From assembly GCF_015594625.1 (NCBI RefSeq), contig NZ_JADNRQ010000003.1, positions 1 to 64,000 of the forward strand: DNA of 64,000 bases, given 5' to 3'. Both the position numbers and the translations under genes were made by a program. This DNA comes from Desulfallas sp. Bu1-1. Lineage in GTDB: Bacteria > Bacillota > Desulfotomaculia > Desulfotomaculales > Desulfallaceae. The notes under the pieces were generated by a model. That model saw nothing but the letters and a program-made list of their open reading frames with translations. It had not been told where the DNA came from and searched no databases. Shown here piece by piece: positions 1 to 9,674 of the stretch. Position 1 is the first letter of the stretch, and every line of letters begins with the position of its first letter.

Positions 1-15
1 TACCAATTTCTCTTT

Positions 16-40
16 GAGGAAAGGTGTTCCTCTTTTTTTG
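16..40 (+). terminator. Intrinsic terminator of an upstream gene
   Basis: A perfect 6-bp stem, GAGGAA (16-21) with TTCCTC (27-32), has a 5-nt loop and is followed at once by seven T. It ends a rightward gene lying before the window. Between here and position 240 I see no convincing gene. Confidence 0.75.
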
Positions 41-240
41 TCAATTTTTTTGCAGGTTTATGGAGAAAAAAGTTGTTTGTTTTCAAGGGTTTGCGGTTTT
101 TTGAGCCGGCTACTTGCCGGATCCAAGATCAATACAGTCAAAGAGATCTACGAACTCGACCGCTATGACCCCGACCGGATGTGTGAAACCGGTCGGGTAA
201 TCCGGAGGTTGTTTCCATAAAAGCAAAGCATGGGCCCAGA

Positions 241-840
241 TTGCGCGAACTGCCCAAAGTAACCGTAAAGCTAACCGTTGACGCCGGCGCCGAAGATCAG
301 GAGGTATTTCGCAAACATGGCGCGTCCGGACTGCGCGAAGTGCAGATCTGCCGGATGACCGAAGAAGCCCTTGAACAGGGCGGCGTACTTACCCAGGAAG
401 ACATCGCCGACATACTCCAGGTAGACGTCCGGACCATCAGGCGTACCATCAAGCAGTTGCAAGAACGCGGCATTCGAGTGCAAACCCGCGGCCTATATCA
501 CGACATAGGCCCGAGCATATCCCATAAAGCGTGGATTGTCAGCCTGTATCTCGACTACAAGACCTATTCCGAGATCGCCCGGACAACCCGGCACACAACC
601 ACTTCCATTAAAAGATACATCATGGACTTTGCCCGGGTGGTCCTGTGTATCCAAAAAGGTTTGAACCTGGCGGAAACCGCCCATATCGCCGGCATATCAG
701 AGCGTCTGGCCAGGGAATACGCAGGACTTTACCTGCGCCACAACACCCCCGAACATGCCGAAAGACTACAAGATCTGATCACCAAAGCAAGCCGCAACGT
801 AGCAAGTGAAGAGCAAAAAGGGGGCCTTGCAGTTTCATGA
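241..840 (+). CDS. DUF1670-like helix-turn-helix protein (short paralogue)
   Basis: This 199-residue protein aligns with the C-terminal two thirds of the next gene. Shared blocks are EQGG-LT, a helix-turn-helix-like stretch (DIADILQVDVRTIRRTIK), GPSISHK, and a C-terminal HTH-like segment with GLNLAETAHIAGIS. It resembles the DUF1670 family, which is probably DNA-binding but has no known function. It lacks the roughly 100-residue N-terminal part of its neighbour. The TTG at 241 has no SD. A strong CCGGAGG at 202-208 instead points to an ATA codon at 217 in the same frame, so the true start is uncertain. It overlaps the next gene by 4 bp, which indicates one operon. Confidence 0.7.
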   Translation: MRELPKVTVKLTVDAGAEDQEVFRKHGASGLREVQICRMTEEALEQGGVLTQEDIADILQVDVRTIRRTIKQLQERGIRVQTRGLYHDIGPSISHKAWIVSLYLDYKTYSEIARTTRHTTTSIKRYIMDFARVVLCIQKGLNLAETAHIAGISERLAREYAGLYLRHNTPEHAERLQDLITKASRNVASEEQKGGLAVS

Positions 841-1658
841 AAATGGTTAACAATAAAGAAAATGCCATAAGAAAACGCACGTTTCGAAGCGCCCTCATTG
901 AAATGCTCGAACGGGAATACAAGCTTATCGGCAGTCACAAAGTCATTGAGCTCATTGCCGACGATATCTGCCAGTTAAGAGACGAATTTTACCCGCGAGC
1001 CGGTCAAGAAGCCTATGGTAATCTTACCTGGATCACCACCTCCAGTGACAACAAGAAGCCAAAACTGGGCCAGCGGGTCGAAGACTACAAAAACACCCGC
1101 ATATCGCTACCGCTTATAGCTGAAGAAGACCTCCGGATGATGGAGAACCTGCCGTCCACAGAGCGGGACAAAGCAAAGATCGTCCGGCTGATCAACTCCG
1201 CCTATGAGCAGGGGGGCCTGCTAACCATTGAAGAACTGGCCCTGATGGTAAACAGGACACCCACATCCGTGTCCAAGCGGATCAAAGAATACCAGGAAGA
1301 GCACCAGGTCGTGCTGCCGATCAAAGGGAACAAGCTGGACATGGGGCCCGGGATCACCCACAAGCGGATTATCCTTGAACTGTACGAAAAGAAAGTCGCT
1401 CCGCCGGATATTGCCCGGCAGGTCAACCACAGCCAGGAAGCCGTAGACCGGTACATCAAAGACTACGAGCGGATCAAGTTCCTGGTGCGCCGGGGGATGG
1501 GTCTCGTCGAAATCAGCCACCTTACCGGACGGGGCAAAAAAGTGGTAAAACAGCACCTGGAGATTATCAGGCAACATCACCCGGAACTCTTTGAAACCGG
1601 GCAAGCGCCGGACAAATGTCCGGACACCGGCGCCGGGGGCTCCCCAAAAACCGAGTAA
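837..1658 (+). CDS. DUF1670 family helix-turn-helix protein
   Basis: A 273-residue protein with a basic, helical N-terminal region (RKRTFRSALIEMLEREY). From about residue 120 two HTH-like segments follow (TIEELALMVNRTPTSVSKRI; later GLVEISHLTGRGKKVVKQHL). It matches what I recall of DUF1670, a family often present in several copies in Firmicutes and archaea. The function is unknown, and a replication or DNA-binding role is only inference. It overlaps its paralogue upstream (ATGA). Its last codons contain the palindrome CCGGACAAATGTCCGG, which recurs twice in the following gap, so autoregulation is possible. Confidence 0.75.
   Translation: MKMVNNKENAIRKRTFRSALIEMLEREYKLIGSHKVIELIADDICQLRDEFYPRAGQEAYGNLTWITTSSDNKKPKLGQRVEDYKNTRISLPLIAEEDLRMMENLPSTERDKAKIVRLINSAYEQGGLLTIEELALMVNRTPTSVSKRIKEYQEEHQVVLPIKGNKLDMGPGITHKRIILELYEKKVAPPDIARQVNHSQEAVDRYIKDYERIKFLVRRGMGLVEISHLTGRGKKVVKQHLEIIRQHHPELFETGQAPDKCPDTGAGGSPKTE
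1608..1623. repeat. Palindromic site CCGGACAAATGTCCGG, copy 1
   Basis: CGGACA and TGTCCG are separated by AA, giving a near-perfect dyad the size of a dimeric regulator's operator. This copy lies inside the 3' end of the DUF1670 gene. Two more copies lie at 1666-1689 and 1891-1913. Confidence 0.6.
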
Positions 1659-1665
1659 TAGCAAG

Positions 1666-1689
1666 GTTTTTTAACCGGACAAATGTCCG
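1666..1689 (+). repeat. Palindromic site, copy 2, with T-rich prefix
   Basis: The dyad CCGGACAAATGTCCG follows GTTTTTTAA. The prefix and core (23 bp) are repeated with one mismatch at 1891-1913. The conserved prefix shows the repeated unit is longer than the dyad itself. Confidence 0.6.
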
Positions 1690-1758
1690 CACGGTTGTAT
1701 TCCTAAAAAACGCTGTATCCGTCGAGGGGAGACGACGGCCCCCGGCCGTGCGCCGCGC

Positions 1759-1811
1759 GGTGTAGGCGGGATTTCAGTCGCCCTACGGGCTCCTTACATC
1801 CCGCCTACACC
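1759..1811. repeat. Long inverted repeat (14-bp perfect arms)
   Basis: GGTGTAGGCGGGAT (1759-1772) pairs perfectly with ATCCCGCCTACACC (1798-1811). A smaller hairpin GCCC/GGGC sits in the loop. There is no T-run, so it is not a standard terminator. It could be a palindromic mobile or REP-like unit, or an RNA structure. The whole gap 1659-1964 otherwise holds only the palindromic repeats. Confidence 0.65.
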
Positions 1812-1890
1812 GGCAAGTCCCCATCACGAAATGTTAGTGTGGATGAAAGGTGGGGATGCCGAAAAATCAAGATATTCTGTGATACTAAGA

Positions 1891-1913
1891 GTTTTTTAGC
1901 CGGACAAATGTCC
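1891..1913 (+). repeat. Palindromic site, copy 3, with T-rich prefix
   Basis: GTTTTTTAG then CCGGACAAATGTCC, matching copy 2 over 23 bp with one difference. The outer G of the right arm is lost. It lies 51 bp before the leader-distal end of the CRISPR array. Confidence 0.6.
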
Positions 1914-1964
1914 TAAATGTAAAAACATAAAACTCGCCCGGCAGAGGGTCAAAACTCGTTGCGA

Positions 1965-4900
1965 GTTTCAATTCCTTATAGGCAGGCTAAAAACCTGTCC
2001 TGAGCTGTACAACTTCTCCCGTGTTTGGCGGTTTCAATTCCTTATAGGCAGGCTAAAAACTTCGAAGATCCGCTACGTAATGAGTATGCCAGCACTGGTT
2101 TCAATTCCTTATAGGCAGGCTAAAAACGCCTATGAGGAATTGAAACTGACAGGTCGCTGATAGTTTCAATTCCTTATAGGCAGGCTAAAAACGAAGGTTA
2201 CACGGTTAATGAAATCACGGAAGCCATAGAGTTTCAATTCCTTATAGGCAGGCTAAAAACGCATGTAGACATCGGACATGTTATCCCTCCTTACAGTTTC
2301 AATTCCTTATAGGCAGGCTAAAAACCTTTATTTGCGCACGCAGGCGAAATATAGGCCGGCCCGTTTCAATTCCTTATAGGCAGGCTAAAAACCACGGCAT
2401 TTTTAATTCCGGGCATGGCGTCAGAAAGAGTTTCAATTCCTTATAGGCAGGCTAAAAACTTAACGACGTCATATTCTACCTCCTTTTTCACATTCGTTTC
2501 AATTCCTTATAGGCAGGCTAAAAACCCGGCAGGGGGCGCAGCTGGCTCTCAAGCTGATTTGTTTCAATTCCTTATAGGCAGGCTAAAAACGATGATGCCT
2601 ATCAATACTTGACCGGAAATACAGAAAGTTTCAATTCCTTATAGGCAGGCTAAAAACGGGTTGCCGCCGCTGATACGGCGGGAAGGTTTGACCAGTTTCA
2701 ATTCCTTATAGGCAGGCTAAAAACTCATCTATTCTGTTTGTCTGTACTTCCATTACCCTTCGGTTTCAATTCCTTATAGGCAGGCTAAAAACGGCGCCAA
2801 CGGCCATAGAAAAGGGGCCGGATGATTTTAGTTTCAATTCCTTATAGGCAGGCTAAAAACGTATGTTTACCGTGAGTTATATGTTACCGAGATGAAAGGT
2901 TTCAATTCCTTATAGGCAGGCTAAAAACGGAGTATAAAATGAAAACATTATATGTAACCAAAATGTTTCAATTCCTTATAGGCAGGCTAAAAACGGGCCG
3001 ACAGCCGGCACAGGGCCCCTGGGTTAATACAGTTTCAATTCCTTATAGGCAGGCTAAAAACGGCTAAAAACCTGCTATTAGAGAAAGATCCTATCAAGGT
3101 GTTTCAATTCCTTATAGGCAGGCTAAAAACCCTTAGTGCCGCGGAGCATTTCAGCTTCGTTAGCCCGGGTTTCAATTCCTTATAGGCAGGCTAAAAACCC
3201 GCCAATTGCCTATTTCCAAGTGTCACTTCCCCAGGTTGGTTTCAATTCCTTATAGGCAGGCTAAAAACCTATGAAAACGGCCAGTTGGTGCTGATGAAAT
3301 TGTTTCAATTCCTTATAGGCAGGCTAAAAACGTAGTGGGTATCAATTTTGTTATGGCTCGCATGATGGTTTCAATTCCTTATAGGCAGGCTAAAAACCCC
3401 AAACATCGTTACCTTGTGCCACATAGCCAAAGCATGTTTCAATTCCTTATAGGCAGGCTAAAAACAAAAATTCAGCAGAACAAAAGCGATTGAACTATTG
3501 TTTCAATTCCTTATAGGCAGGCTAAAAACCCCCCGTGCCTAATTTTACGAGTTAATAGACGCCGTTGTTTCAATTCCTTATAGGCAGGCTAAAAACGCCT
3601 CGATGATTCTGCGTCTAGTCGCCAGGTCGGCGAGTTTCAATTCCTTATAGGCAGGCTAAAAACCTAAAGCCCCACCAAAAGGACGCCGTTCGCTGGGCAG
3701 TGTTTCAATTCCTTATAGGCAGGCTAAAAACTGATAAGCGACTGAGGGGGGTTGCACCCGGAGAGGGTTTCAATTCCTTATAGGCAGGCTAAAAACGATG
3801 CCCAAAAGGTTACTGAACGCATACTGGCGCTGTTTCAATTCCTTATAGGCAGGCTAAAAACCTTCGGCGGCACCGGTAAAGGGCTAGAACAGTCTCTGTT
3901 TCAATTCCTTATAGGCAGGCTAAAAACCCCATTACATGACTTCCTTTATTAATTACCCTTTCGTTTCAATTCCTTATAGGCAGGCTAAAAACGGATGAGG
4001 GAATGAAAAAAATTACCCGGGGATTTTTAGTTTCAATTCCTTATAGGCAGGCTAAAAACTATGCCCAGCCTTCCCCGGTCCTGCTCGGGTAAAGTATGTT
4101 TCAATTCCTTATAGGCAGGCTAAAAACCCGGCGCTGTGCGGGGGGATAGGATTGAAAAATATGGTTTCAATTCCTTATAGGCAGGCTAAAAACCCCGGAC
4201 ATCAGCATTTTGAAGCTGGTCCAGTCCACGTTTCAATTCCTTATAGGCAGGCTAAAAACTTTTGCAAAGGGGGTGTACAGTGTGACAGAGCTAAGTTTCA
4301 ATTCCTTATAGGCAGGCTAAAAACGAAGGGACGCGCGAATTTTTACATAAACATAATTCCATGTTTCAATTCCTTATAGGCAGGCTAAAAACAGAAAAGG
4401 GGAATTTATTAGTTATTGCGGGTATATCAGGGTTTCAATTCCTTATAGGCAGGCTAAAAACGTCCTATTGCAAGCACGCGTACTTGTGGTAGAATTAGAG
4501 GTTTCAATTCCTTATAGGCAGGCTAAAAACGGCTAAGAGAAGCAAGGCTTGCAGCAGGATTAACCCAGTTTCAATTCCTTATAGGCAGGCTAAAAACTAG
4601 CCTCAGAGAGGCTTATACCCTTCAGCGACGCTTGTTTCAATTCCTTATAGGCAGGCTAAAAACTGGACGCGCTGGCCTTGGATGAAGCCGGTTTTAGGTT
4701 TCAATTCCTTATAGGCAGGCTAAAAACCGGTAATTAGTCATTGTACCGTCATTGTACTGATCGTTTCAATTCCTTATAGGCAGGCTAAAAACGATTCCCT
4801 TCCGGCCTTTCCGCGCTTCGATCTCTTTGTTTCAATTCCTTATAGGCAGGCTAAAAACAAATGCGGCAACTGTGGTGTATACGCCATTGCCCCAATGTTT

Positions 4901-7900
4901 CAATTCCTTATAGGCAGGCTAAAAACCTAACAGCCCGTAAACCGTCGATTTTGCCAACGGGGGGGGTTTCAATTCCTTATAGGCAGGCTAAAAACTGTAA
5001 AGGGCATTATAAACAACTTGATCTAGTTCCGTTTCAATTCCTTATAGGCAGGCTAAAAACGGGCCAGAGAGTGCCGCATAAAGGCGGGTGGTCTCGTTTC
5101 AATTCCTTATAGGCAGGCTAAAAACTAAATACTACAAAAGCAAAAGAGGTAATTCGCTACAGTTTCAATTCCTTATAGGCAGGCTAAAAACTTATTATGT
5201 GTGATATATATAGTTATATATGGTGTTGTTTCAATTCCTTATAGGCAGGCTAAAAACCAGGAAACGGCGTTAAGCGGGCAGGAGATACCGTTGTTTCAAT
5301 TCCTTATAGGCAGGCTAAAAACGCACTGCTATTGCATACGTAACCGGTTCCAGACCATTGTTTCAATTCCTTATAGGCAGGCTAAAAACGTATGCCGCAA
5401 TACTAAATAAAAACGACAAAACCATGTTTCAATTCCTTATAGGCAGGCTAAAAACGCAGCGCTGGCATTGGAATGGGATATACCGGCAATAGGTTTCAAT
5501 TCCTTATAGGCAGGCTAAAAACTATTGCCGCTTCTAGGGTGGTGAATGTTGCCTTTTGTTTCAATTCCTTATAGGCAGGCTAAAAACTATGTGTTCCGAT
5601 TTGCCCGCTGATTTTTGCATCTCGTTTCAATTCCTTATAGGCAGGCTAAAAACGGCGGCGTTTCGGCTGAGTTATTTGTTAATAATTTTGTTTCAATTCC
5701 TTATAGGCAGGCTAAAAACTAAATACTGGATTTCAGTGCATTTTGTTAGGCAGTTTCAATTCCTTATAGGCAGGCTAAAAACCCGCTTCCAATCCCGTTA
5801 TCTGCTTGTGGTCCAGTCGTTTCAATTCCTTATAGGCAGGCTAAAAACTCAAGCAGCTCAACCAGCCGCCTTTTTTGCGCCAGGTTTCAATTCCTTATAG
5901 GCAGGCTAAAAACAATAAAAATGGCCAGCAGGTCATAGGCGAGTTGAAGTTTCAATTCCTTATAGGCAGGCTAAAAACACTTAATCCACCGGGTAGCCTG
6001 TTGCGTCCAGACGTTGTTTCAATTCCTTATAGGCAGGCTAAAAACTCACATTTGCAACACTTTACCAGAAAAAATATAACGTTTCAATTCCTTATAGGCA
6101 GGCTAAAAACCGGCGGCGTTTTTCAGTGAAGGAGTAGGCCACGTCTGGAGTTTCAATTCCTTATAGGCAGGCTAAAAACGCGCTAAATCCCATGGCAGAG
6201 AAAAGGGAAACTTATTTGGTTTCAATTCCTTATAGGCAGGCTAAAAACACCATGCACCCAACGCCGTCCCGCTTTTTCCATGTGTTTCAATTCCTTATAG
6301 GCAGGCTAAAAACCTTCGGGAACATACGCAGATACCTGATCCTCACCCAGTTTCAATTCCTTATAGGCAGGCTAAAAACGACAGACAAATAAGGGATTTA
6401 GCGGAATATGAGGGTTTCAATTCCTTATAGGCAGGCTAAAAACCACCTACATACGATATAGGCAATGGTGCAGGGATATTGTTTCAATTCCTTATAGGCA
6501 GGCTAAAAACGAAGAACGCTGTTTCAGGAGGCGCATTATCCCCAAGTTTCAATTCCTTATAGGCAGGCTAAAAACTGGTATACCAGAGGCATTGGGGCCG
6601 GTATTTAGCACGTTTCAATTCCTTATAGGCAGGCTAAAAACCCCTCTACAGTCCCTACAGTCACCCCGGCCGCCACGTTTCAATTCCTTATAGGCAGGCT
6701 AAAAACTCCGTGTTCTTTACCGGCCCATTTGGCAAAAGTGCAAGTTTCAATTCCTTATAGGCAGGCTAAAAACTAAAAAGGCCCGGAAAAAGGAACAGGA
6801 ACGAGAAGTGTTTCAATTCCTTATAGGCAGGCTAAAAACAGAAGAATATCATAGGTGCACCCATGATGTCAATTATCGTTTCAATTCCTTATAGGCAGGC
6901 TAAAAACACCGTCCGCAACATCTATCTGCTCCTGTTGCTCCTGGGTTTCAATTCCTTATAGGCAGGCTAAAAACGTTTGTACTCGTTCAGATATACGATG
7001 ACTATATAGAAGTTTCAATTCCTTATAGGCAGGCTAAAAACGGTGAGAACGAAGGCCGAATCGGCGAGGTAGTCAGGTTTCAATTCCTTATAGGCAGGCT
7101 AAAAACCCGGATCTCTACTTCGTATGGTGAACTGCCCTACCAGTTTCAATTCCTTATAGGCAGGCTAAAAACCCATACCACAACCTGGCCCTGCACCAAA
7201 TGCAGTGTTTCAATTCCTTATAGGCAGGCTAAAAACGAACGCCTGCTCATCATCGAAAAGACCTACGATATGTGTTTCAATTCCTTATAGGCAGGCTAAA
7301 AACACATCTCCTTCGTCATGGAGCACTTCCAGAGACCGGGTTTCAATTCCTTATAGGCAGGCTAAAAACGAACGCCTGCTCATCATCGAAAAGACCTACG
7401 ATATGTGTTTCAATTCCTTATAGGCAGGCTAAAAACGGCGGATGGCGGCGCTAATCTCGACTATGATCTGGGGTTTCAATTCCTTATAGGCAGGCTAAAA
7501 ACTGTTACCGGTGAGACCCATGACCTGCCGCCTAACCTGGGTTTCAATTCCTTATAGGCAGGCTAAAAACACGGATTATTAGGCAATACCTGGCAGAGAA
7601 CAGAAAGTTTCAATTCCTTATAGGCAGGCTAAAAACCGCGACGTACATCGCTACACTGTCTACCATCACACCCAGTTTCAATTCCTTATAGGCAGGCTAA
7701 AAACGCAGACTATGAAATAGTATATAGCCGTGAGGAAGCTCTGTTTCAATTCCTTATAGGCAGGCTAAAAACGCAGACTATGAAATAGTATATAGCCGTG
7801 AGGAAGCTCTGTTTCAATTCCTTATAGGCAGGCTAAAAACAACTTTTCTGCCTGGATATGAAAGCTGGCTGCAAGGGTTTCAATTCCTTATAGGCAGGCT

Positions 7901-8504
7901 AAAAACGAAGCTGGAAGAGCGGATTAAAAACCTGGAAAGATGTTTCAATTCCTTATAGGCAGGCTAAAAACGGTAGAAGTGACGATATTGAACGGAACGA
8001 GAACGGAAGTTTCAATTCCTTATAGGCAGGCTAAAAACCCCTACCCAAAAAACCTTTCTTCTGTGATATTTCTATGTTTCAATTCCTTATAGGCAGGCTA
8101 AAAACCATTGACACCATTCAGAGAATGTACGCTGATTACACGTTTCAATTCCTTATAGGCAGGCTAAAAACCAGTATCAATATAATCACGCGCCCCGCCG
8201 TAATTTGGTTTCAATTCCTTATAGGCAGGCTAAAAACCTTCCTTCGTAGCCACTCCCCAATCCGCGCATGCTTGTTTCAATTCCTTATAGGCAGGCTAAA
8301 AACGGTTATTTTAGCGCTGCTGTGGGTATTCCACGTTATTGTTTCAATTCCTTATAGGCAGGCTAAAAACCGCCGGCAGCGGGTACGTGACCGAAGCGTA
8401 CCCGGAGGTTTCAATTCCTTATAGGCAGGCTAAAAACTTTGAAGGAGCTTTTTAAAGAATTTTTGACCGACTGGGTTTCAATTCCTTATAGGCAGGCTAA
8501 AAAC
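1965..8504 (-). CRISPR. Type I-B CRISPR array, 99 repeats and 98 spacers
   Basis: I located 99 copies of a 30-bp repeat by eye. On the + strand it begins GTTTCAATTCCTTATAGG and ends CAGGCTAAAAAC. All copies look identical, including the outermost. The repeat-to-repeat period is 63-70 bp, so spacers are 33-40 nt. The reverse complement ends in ATTGAAAC, the usual 8-nt 5' tag of type I-B crRNAs. The array is therefore read leftward from the leader at 8505-8889, and spacers near 8.4 kb are the newest. Two spacers are duplicated (7237-7273 = 7370-7406; 7705-7742 = 7773-7810). Two spacers contain pieces of repeat (2128-2162 and 3062-3100). Confidence 0.98.
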
Positions 8505-8889
8505 CCGTTATAAGTCTCAAAAAATAAGCTCTTTGTATAAGAGACCGGGACAGTTTATCAACATTATATTTTAACATTTTCCTTATATCACAAGGCCTAC
8601 AGGTTTTTTTAGTTGTCGTCGTTGTCCCGGTTTTTTTACGCTACCGGTAATCGACGACAGATTTGATAAACTTTGTTTTCAATTATTATCATGGTCCCTG
8701 GCTGCTCAAATACAGATCATAATTCTCCGGTGTACATAATATGGTGCTGCTGGCGTTGGTTTTTCGAGCACCCCAAAAAAAATTACCATAATCATAGCCC
8801 GTTGATATTTACTAAAAATGGTAACTTTAATATAGTTTACTACTCGTTTTAAGCTTTCGTTATCTATAATTAAATTATATTACCTTTGT
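8505..8889 (-). promoter_or_regulatory. AT-rich CRISPR leader
   Basis: The 385-bp AT-rich gap between the array and cas6 contains no gene. Its position beside the repeat end that becomes the crRNA 5' side makes it the leader. It carries interlocked inverted repeats: CCGGGAC (8545-8551) with GTCCCGG (8624-8630), AGTTTATCA (8552-8560) with TGATAAACT (8664-8672), and TGTCGTCG (8614-8621) with CGACGACA (8652-8659). These could be integration-host or Cas1-Cas2 recognition structures, or a terminator for the cas mRNA. Confidence 0.75.
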
Positions 8890-9669
8890 TTAATAATCAC
8901 AATATTTACTAAAATCCGTGATACCTTTCATTGTTTTAAAAATTTCAATACACCCGTATCCCTGGCTGCATTTGGCGCCCAGCCCGGCATCCACACCTAT
9001 TTTTAATAATTTTTTTGGCCCGTTTATTATTAGACGGCAGGAATATCCCTTAATTACCGTGTTCTTATAACTGGTTACATGTAACCTGGGCCTACTTAGC
9101 GGCTTAAGTGAAACTTCTCCTTCCGGAGCTTTTTGATTATAATAAGCTTCGTATTTTTTACGCAAGTTTTTAGCTAAAAGATTGGCAAATTCACGCTCTC
9201 CTGGCTGGTAATAACAGGTGTATTTACCGCCTTCGGGTTTCAATAAAGTACTGTAAACCACAATGGGGGATATAGTTCTCACCTTTATGTGGTCGCTATC
9301 AACTTGATAGTCCAGCGTTTCAATTCCTTGTAACTCGAAGATTGACAACCCCAGGCGCAGCAAACCGGAATGCAACAGGTTTTGGGCCAGCGACTCCAGA
9401 AAACGATGGTCCGGCGAGGAAATAACCAGTTTAAAGCCATCCGGAAAATTAATTGTTTTTCTTTCCCGGTCCAATTCATACCGGCCCATCAGCCGGGAAA
9501 AGGCAAAAAGCTTTAATTTTCTTTTGCCTACCATATATCCTTCGTCGTGCAGCTGTTCCGCCAACTCATTACCCAAGCTGGAATAAATGGCCGATTGGAC
9601 TAGGTAGTTGTAGTTGATAGGAACGGGAAAATTTTCACTCACCGGTTTAAATACAAGGTACATGTGCAA
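8890..9669 (-). CDS. cas6: CRISPR pre-crRNA endoribonuclease Cas6
   Basis: Cas6 cuts the repeat RNA to release crRNAs with an ATTGAAAC tag and usually stays in the complex. The 259-residue protein has the RAMP fold pattern and a C-terminal glycine-rich loop (GVDAGLGAKCSQGYG, about residues 230-244), diagnostic of Cas6. TTG at 9669 sits 7 nt after GAGGGG and is preferred over the ATG at 9663. The gene is the last in the cas operon, only 5 bp after cas3. Its mRNA contains a 16-nt stretch (9317-9332) that matches the 3' end of the CRISPR repeat at 15 positions. Confidence 0.92.
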   Translation of the reverse strand: MHMYLVFKPVSENFPVPINYNYLVQSAIYSSLGNELAEQLHDEGYMVGKRKLKLFAFSRLMGRYELDRERKTINFPDGFKLVISSPDHRFLESLAQNLLHSGLLRLGLSIFELQGIETLDYQVDSDHIKVRTISPIVVYSTLLKPEGGKYTCYYQPGEREFANLLAKNLRKKYEAYYNQKAPEGEVSLKPLSRPRLHVTSYKNTVIKGYSCRLIINGPKKLLKIGVDAGLGAKCSQGYGCIEIFKTMKGITDFSKYCDY

Positions 9670-9674
9670 TTTTT

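Noticed and set aside
14-220. A 68-codon open frame before the DUF1670 genes
   Set aside because: It starts inside the terminator, has no SD and looks like no protein.
2415-8424. Many open frames of 60-116 codons translating the repeat as VSIPYRQAKN or FQFLIGRLKT
   Set aside because: They are only readings through the CRISPR repeats and spacers, without SD sites.
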